Source: Ruminococcaceae bacterium UBA5406 (GTDB taxonomy: Bacteria > Bacillota > Clostridia > Oscillospirales > Acutalibacteraceae). Taken from it: 64,000 nt of DNA. Under the pieces are notes generated by a model, which was not told the origin of the DNA, ran no database searches, and was given only the letters and a program-made list of their open reading frames with translations. The stretch is from positions 124,001-188,000 of the forward strand of contig DHNW01000010.1 in NCBI GenBank assembly GCA_002407675.1, read 5' to 3'. This document shows, one piece after another, positions 59,922-64,000 of this stretch; position 1 is the stretch's first letter; each line of letters begins with the position of its first letter. A program made the position numbers and the translations under genes.

Positions 59922-61694
59922 CAGGATTCCTCCTTTCCATTTGCAAGATCTGAAATTTCATTATGGAGATCTTTCAGAATCCCGTCATACTCCTCGTGTA
60001 TCTGCCCATCTGGGACATATTTAAAGCGGCCAATCCGTTCACGCACCGGGAGCGCAACAAGCGGTTCCACGGGAATGCCCCGGTTTAAACCGTCTTTTGA
60101 TTCATCATAATAGGTCAGGACCATTTTCATGATCAAATACTCTTTTTCCAGAGAAGAATGCATATCAATATCGTTAAACGCATCCTGCTGCAAAAAATCC
60201 TCCCGAATGGAACGAGCCGCTTCCATTTTCAGGCGGTCCGGCGCAGAAAGAGCATCCATGCCAACAAGTCTTACAATTTCATCCAGCTCTGACTCCTCGT
60301 GCAAAAGCAGCAAAATTCGGCCGCGCAGCCGCATCCAGTCTTCGTGAACATTTTGGTTGAACCATTTTCCAAGTGTATCGGTATAAAGCGAGTAACTGGT
60401 CAGCCAATTGATAGCCGGAAAATGACGCTTGTAAGCTAAGCTGGAGTCCAAACTCCAAAAGACTTTTACAATACGCAGCGTCGCCTGCGAAACAGGTTCG
60501 GAAATATCACCGCCCGGAGGTGAAACAGCTCCAATAACGGAAAGAGAACCCTCTCGGCTTTTGGTACCGAGCGTTTTCACACGCCCGGCGCGTTCATAAA
60601 ACTGCGCAAGGCGGCTGCCAAGGTAGGCAGGGTAGCCTTCTTCGCCCGGCATTTCTTCCAGGCGGCCGGACATTTCGCGTAGGGCTTCAAGCCCACCGGG
60701 AAGTAGAATCTGCCATAAGCGCCACAGAATAGCCCATATCCCGGAAATACTCTGCAATGGTAATGCCGGTGTAGATAGAGGCTTCACGCGCCGCCACAGG
60801 CATGTCGGACGTGTTGGCAATCAGTACTGTCCGTTTCATGAGTGAATAGCCTGATTTTGGATCTTTCAGGGTCGGAAATTCGTTCAGAACATCGGTCATT
60901 TCATTGCCGCGTTCACCACAGCCGATATAAACTACAATATCGGCATCCGCCCATTTTGCCAGTTGATGCTGCACCACGGTTTTTCCGCTGCCGAACGGTC
61001 CCGGAATAGCGGCCGTTCCACCTCTTGCAATGGGGAAAAGCACATCAATAACACGCTGGCCCGTAACAAGGGGCATATCCGGCGGCAACTTTTCTGAATA
61101 TGGGCGGCCTCGGCGTACCGGCCATTTCTGCATCAGGGTGACGGGATGCTCTGTTCCGTCGTCTGACTGGATGGATGCCACGCGGTCCAATACCGTGTAA
61201 TCGCCTTCCGAAATGGATGAAACTGTGCCGGATATTCCGTACGGCACCATGATTTTTTGTATGACAATTTCCGTCTCCTGTACAGATCCGAGAATATCCC
61301 CAGCCACGACCTTCTGTCCTACGGTGATGCAGGGGGTAAAATGCCACTTTTTCTCGCGTCCCAGTGCGGGCACCTCCACGCCGCGATGTAGGTTATTCCC
61401 TGAAATCTGCATGATTTTATCCAGCGGACGCTGGATACCATCGTAAATACTGCCGATAAGGCCAGGGCCAAGTTCAACGCTTAAGGGAGCGCCGGTAGAT
61501 TCCACCGGTTCGCCCGGCTTCAGGCCGGATGTCTCTTCATAAACCTGAATGGATGCCCGGTCACCGTGAATCTCTATAATTTCGCCGATCAGCCTTTGAC
61601 TGCTGACACGCACCACATCGAACATGTTTGCGTCCCGCATTCCCCCGGCGATCACCAAAGGCCCGGCCACTTTTTTAATTGTACCGTTACTCAT
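59921..61694 (-). pseudogene. ntpA: V-type ATP synthase catalytic subunit A, split by a one-base insertion
   Basis: The N-terminal part (from ATG 61694) contains the Walker A GPFGSGKT near residue 230 and runs to ADSTSRWA, where a TGA stops it at 60687. Removing one T from GGGCTTGAAG (60689 or 60690) restores SRWAEALREMSGRLEE and the C-terminal domain. The joined gene would be exactly 591 codons, the normal family length. Catalytic subunit A hydrolyses or makes ATP in the ion pump. The rest of the operon is intact and both halves look well conserved, so this is a recent mutation, a sequencing error or, less likely, recoding. AGGTGA precedes the start. Confidence 0.85.
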
Positions 61695-61710
61695 CATTTC
61701 ACCTGCTTTA

Positions 61711-62034
61711 TTATGATTCGCCGTTGAATATGATATCGGAGCCAACCGCCTGCTCTACAAATTTCTTTACATTTGCCATTCCAGAACCTGTGTTTCCGGA
61801 TACACCCGGAATAGGAATGACAGCGGGAAAGGGACGGTCGGCATACTGCGCGATATCCTGCGCAATGGAATCTGCAACGGACTCTGTCACATAAATTACC
61901 GCATATCCGTTTTCTGCTAAATGATGCAGTTCACTGGCTGCTTCGGCTCCCTTTGCCACTGGATAAATATCCAGACCAAGCGCTGCAAAACCGTATATAC
62001 TGTCCCGGTCGCCAAGCACGGCAATTTTATACAT
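61711..62034 (-). CDS. ntpF: V-type ATP synthase subunit F
   Basis: The 107-residue protein has KIAVLGDRDSIYGFAALGLD and YAVIYVTESVADSI and AVIPIPGVSGNTGSG, the Rossmann-like F subunit that joins the rotor. It overlaps subunit C by eight bases. Confidence 0.93.
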   Translation of the reverse strand: MYKIAVLGDRDSIYGFAALGLDIYPVAKGAEAASELHHLAENGYAVIYVTESVADSIAQDIAQYADRPFPAVIPIPGVSGNTGSGMANVKKFVEQAVGSDIIFNGES

Positions 62035-62995
62035 ACGTCTCCCTCACCCTTTCCCGGACGGAAGCGTCCGAAAGTTGGTTCAGCTTGCCTGATAGAATAA
62101 TCCGCACAATCTTGATTTCATTTTCGCGGGCAAGAAGATACGCCGCAAGAGGAGCTACTGTAAATGGATTGTATTTCTGTGGACGAATCCGTCTGATTAA
62201 AAGATTGTCGCACCAGCGTTCAAAAGCCGAAAGGGATTCTTTCAAAGCAGGGACCGCCGAATCGTAAGATGTGGCAGTCAGGTAGTCGCAGATTGAGTTT
62301 ATGCCGGAAACAGCCGCATGCGCAAGGCGTTTTACGTCCAGTGTATGACACGGAGCCAGGGCTCTTTCCAAAAATTCAAGTTTTTTTCCCGTCCTGGCTG
62401 CCCGCACCGCAATGCGAATATCTGCTTCGGCAACCGTCAGTTCTGCATATTCCCTGATAACTTCATTTTCTGATTCTTTTCCCGCGGCATAAACGGATTC
62501 TAACGCTGCGCGGTCGATAATGACATCGCAGCGCTGACCGTCATGGGTATGCAGCAGCGTGTCAAATGCTTCCTGCCCGGCCGCTTGCATCCGTTTCGGC
62601 AATCTCGAAAAATCGTGTTCCTGCACTGCCTTTAAAATTGTATTTGGAGCCACCGTACCATGGCTGAAAAAGATATGCGGTACTTCCGTCTGCATACAGA
62701 CTTGTTTGATAGCCGCTTTTAAATTATGAAAATCATTGGTATACAGGAATACGTTAAACTCGGATGTATCTCCTGCCAGTTCGGCAATCAGACTCCACGT
62801 CTTATCCCGTTCGGCAGCCAACATTCCTTCCGCGCCTCCCGATGTGCCTGTATCCCAGCCGCGATCTGCAAGAATGTGCAGGCATTCTTCATAAGTTTTG
62901 CAGGCCAGTAGCTGTTCGACGGCCTGAGAATTCAGCAGGGTAAGCTCTTTCGAACGGATACGTGCCACAGCATAAGTGTATTCGTTATCGGCCAT
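62027..62995 (-). CDS. ntpC: V-type ATP synthase subunit C
   Basis: The 322-residue mostly helical protein has YTYAVARIRSKELTLL at the N-terminus, FLYTNDFHNLKAAIK and a C-terminal PLAAYLLARENEIKIVRIIL, typical of the funnel-shaped C subunit linking the K ring to the rotor. ATG 62995 has GGAGG seven bases upstream, inside the end of subunit E; TTG 63001 is an alternative. Confidence 0.92.
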   Translation of the reverse strand: MADNEYTYAVARIRSKELTLLNSQAVEQLLACKTYEECLHILADRGWDTGTSGGAEGMLAAERDKTWSLIAELAGDTSEFNVFLYTNDFHNLKAAIKQVCMQTEVPHIFFSHGTVAPNTILKAVQEHDFSRLPKRMQAAGQEAFDTLLHTHDGQRCDVIIDRAALESVYAAGKESENEVIREYAELTVAEADIRIAVRAARTGKKLEFLERALAPCHTLDVKRLAHAAVSGINSICDYLTATSYDSAVPALKESLSAFERWCDNLLIRRIRPQKYNPFTVAPLAAYLLARENEIKIVRIILSGKLNQLSDASVRERVRETYV

Positions 62996-62997
62996 TT

Positions 62998-63594
62998 TCA
63001 AGCCTCCGCAAACAGAAGCGCCTGGACTTTGTCTTGTATCTCGTCGCGCTTCGCGTCAAAGAGGGCGGAAAAGGAACAGTTTTCTTCCACCCCGCCGTAA
63101 ACCAGAATGAAGCCCCCGTTGATTGACTGAGAATGGCTGGATACTGTCAGGAAGGCACCGTCCTTCAGAGCGGAATTTAGCTTTTTCTCAAAATCAGGAG
63201 GCAAACGCTTAAGATCTTTCGGTGAAAACAGGATTTCCCCTTTTTCGGGCAAGGCATATTTGGCGGCTACCTTCAGAATCAGTCCAAAATATTCATTTTC
63301 CGGAAGTTCGGAAAGCTTCAGGCGCGCCTTTTCAAAAATTTCACTGATAATTTGCTGTTTTGCTTTCAGAATAGTACGGCGCTTTTGCAGGTTTGCAGCG
63401 GAAGTCATCCGATCCCGTACCTCTTCCGCTTCCTGTTCTGCGCGGAGACGAATGGCCTTGCACTGCTCATTCGCCTCCGTTTCCGATTCTTTTCGGATCT
63501 GCTCGGCATCCCGGTGCGCGCCTTCCAGCACAGCGGAAATAGCAGTTTCCGATTCTTTTGAGATGTCCCGGACGATTTTTTCTAAACCCGTCAT
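62998..63594 (-). CDS. ntpE: V-type ATP synthase subunit E
   Basis: The 198-residue protein has a long N-terminal helix rich in Glu, Arg and Lys (about 1-90) and a compact C-terminal domain, with GGFILVYGGVEENCSFSALF near the end, the peripheral stalk E subunit. It follows subunit K with 39 bases of gap and GGGAGAG upstream of ATG 63594. Confidence 0.92.
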   Translation of the reverse strand: MTGLEKIVRDISKESETAISAVLEGAHRDAEQIRKESETEANEQCKAIRLRAEQEAEEVRDRMTSAANLQKRRTILKAKQQIISEIFEKARLKLSELPENEYFGLILKVAAKYALPEKGEILFSPKDLKRLPPDFEKKLNSALKDGAFLTVSSHSQSINGGFILVYGGVEENCSFSALFDAKRDEIQDKVQALLFAEA

Positions 63595-63633
63595 GGATCG
63601 ACTCTCCCACTCGTTTTTTCGTTATTCTTCAGA

Positions 63634-64000
63634 CTATATTTTCAGGTTTCCGATACCAACGATAGACAAAATGGAAACCAGCAGAGCAAGGATCGCATAA
63701 GTTTCAACCATAGCGGGGAAAATCATGGATTTGCCGAATTGGTCGGGCCGTTTGGCAACCAAACCGATACTGGCAACGGCAGCTTTTCCCTGATGGATAG
63801 CGGACTGATAACCGACGAATGCCATGGGCAGGCAGGCGCAAAGATACAGCAGCCCCTTCGCCGCGGAGATTGATTGGGCCGCTCCGCCGAGAATGCCGAT
63901 CTGTGACAGGGCGATAAAGGCAATCAGCAATCCATAAATGCCCTGCGTGCCCGGCAGAAGCTGGAGCACCAGGACTTTGCCGAATTTTGACGGATCTTCC
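63634..64000 (-). CDS. ntpK: V-type ATP synthase subunit K (5' end outside the window)
   Basis: The frame is open to base 64000, so the N-terminus is cut by the window edge. The visible part has the proteolipid hairpins LLPGTQGIYGLLIAFIALSQ and FPAMVETYAILALLVSIL, with the ion-binding Glu in MVETYAILALL. K forms the membrane rotor ring. The final bases encode EDPSKFGKVLVLQLL, the second half of the first hairpin. Coupling ion (H+ or Na+) is not certain from this. Confidence 0.93.
   Translation of the reverse strand, partial: EDPSKFGKVLVLQLLPGTQGIYGLLIAFIALSQIGILGGAAQSISAAKGLLYLCACLPMAFVGYQSAIHQGKAAVASIGLVAKRPDQFGKSMIFPAMVETYAILALLVSILSIVGIGNLKI

Noticed and set aside
60680..60700. Programmed frameshift in V-ATPase subunit A as the leading explanation
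   Set aside because: No good slippery codon pair: GCU to CUU re-pairing is weak, and the family is not known to use recoding. A simple indel is more likely.

Overview
The window looks like a chromosomal core segment from a spore-forming, low-to-mid GC Firmicute of class Clostridia, most likely Oscillospiraceae/Ruminococcaceae. The pointers are PolC-type DNA polymerase III, a six-cysteine SCIFF peptide with its radical SAM maturase, SpoIIM, a SigH-like sigma factor, CdaA/CdaR, a V-type ATPase operon, strong Shine-Dalgarno sites and frequent GTG/TTG starts. No rRNA, tRNA, prophage, insertion sequence or CRISPR array was seen. Nearly all of the window is coding.

Layout, left half. 1-6702 (+): phoH (cut by the edge), ybeY, udpK, era, a small yqzL-like gene, recO, mutS2 and a ypmS-like gene, serving ribosome/tRNA maturation, envelope lipid recycling and DNA repair. 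6767-12816: mixed strands with a zinc-ribbon protein, a secreted GHL10 glycosidase-like protein, mtaB, an HPr-like protein lacking the PTS histidine, an ABC-F ATPase and an uncharacterised helical protein. 13060-25036 (+): a TIM-barrel protein, nrdR, then pyrH-frr-uppS-cdsA-dxr-rseP-ispG-polC, which joins translation recycling, lipid carrier and isoprenoid synthesis, membrane proteolysis and replication. 25140-31363 (+): a tightly overlapping histidine operon hisZ-G-D-C-B-A-I-E from a near-consensus promoter, with no hisH or hisF. 31489-37126 (+): a phospholipase C-like gene with luxS, an M23/LysM/G5 cell wall hydrolase, murA and walJ.

Layout, right half. 37189-40805 (-): a lysine operon asd-dapA-dapB-ACT protein behind an L-box riboswitch with its terminator. 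40789-43463 (+): queA-tgt-yajC for queuosine and protein export. 43548-45639 (+): a TIGR04086 membrane protein, the SCIFF precursor scfA and maturase scfB, with a hairpin between the last two. 45723-49320: spoIIM, xerD, a YesL-type membrane protein and a second tyrosine recombinase preceded by a near-perfect palindrome. 49411-54285 (-): cdaA-cdaR (cyclic di-AMP), a cysteine desulfurase with a DUF3343 partner, and ispF-ispD. 54395-57724: a thioesterase, a sigma factor, a YifB/ComM ATPase and an orphan P-loop kinase-like gene. 57854-64000 (-): a V-type ATPase operon K-E-C-F-A-B-D.

Main points of interest: a one-base insertion that splits catalytic V-ATPase subunit A; the SCIFF locus with a candidate attenuator; a XerD whose first catalytic histidine is glutamine; a his operon without IGP synthase genes; overlapping divergent promoters and a tandem 12-mer at the riboswitch/queA junction; and a 30-bp palindrome before the second recombinase. 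All functions are read from sequence motifs and gene order without any database search.
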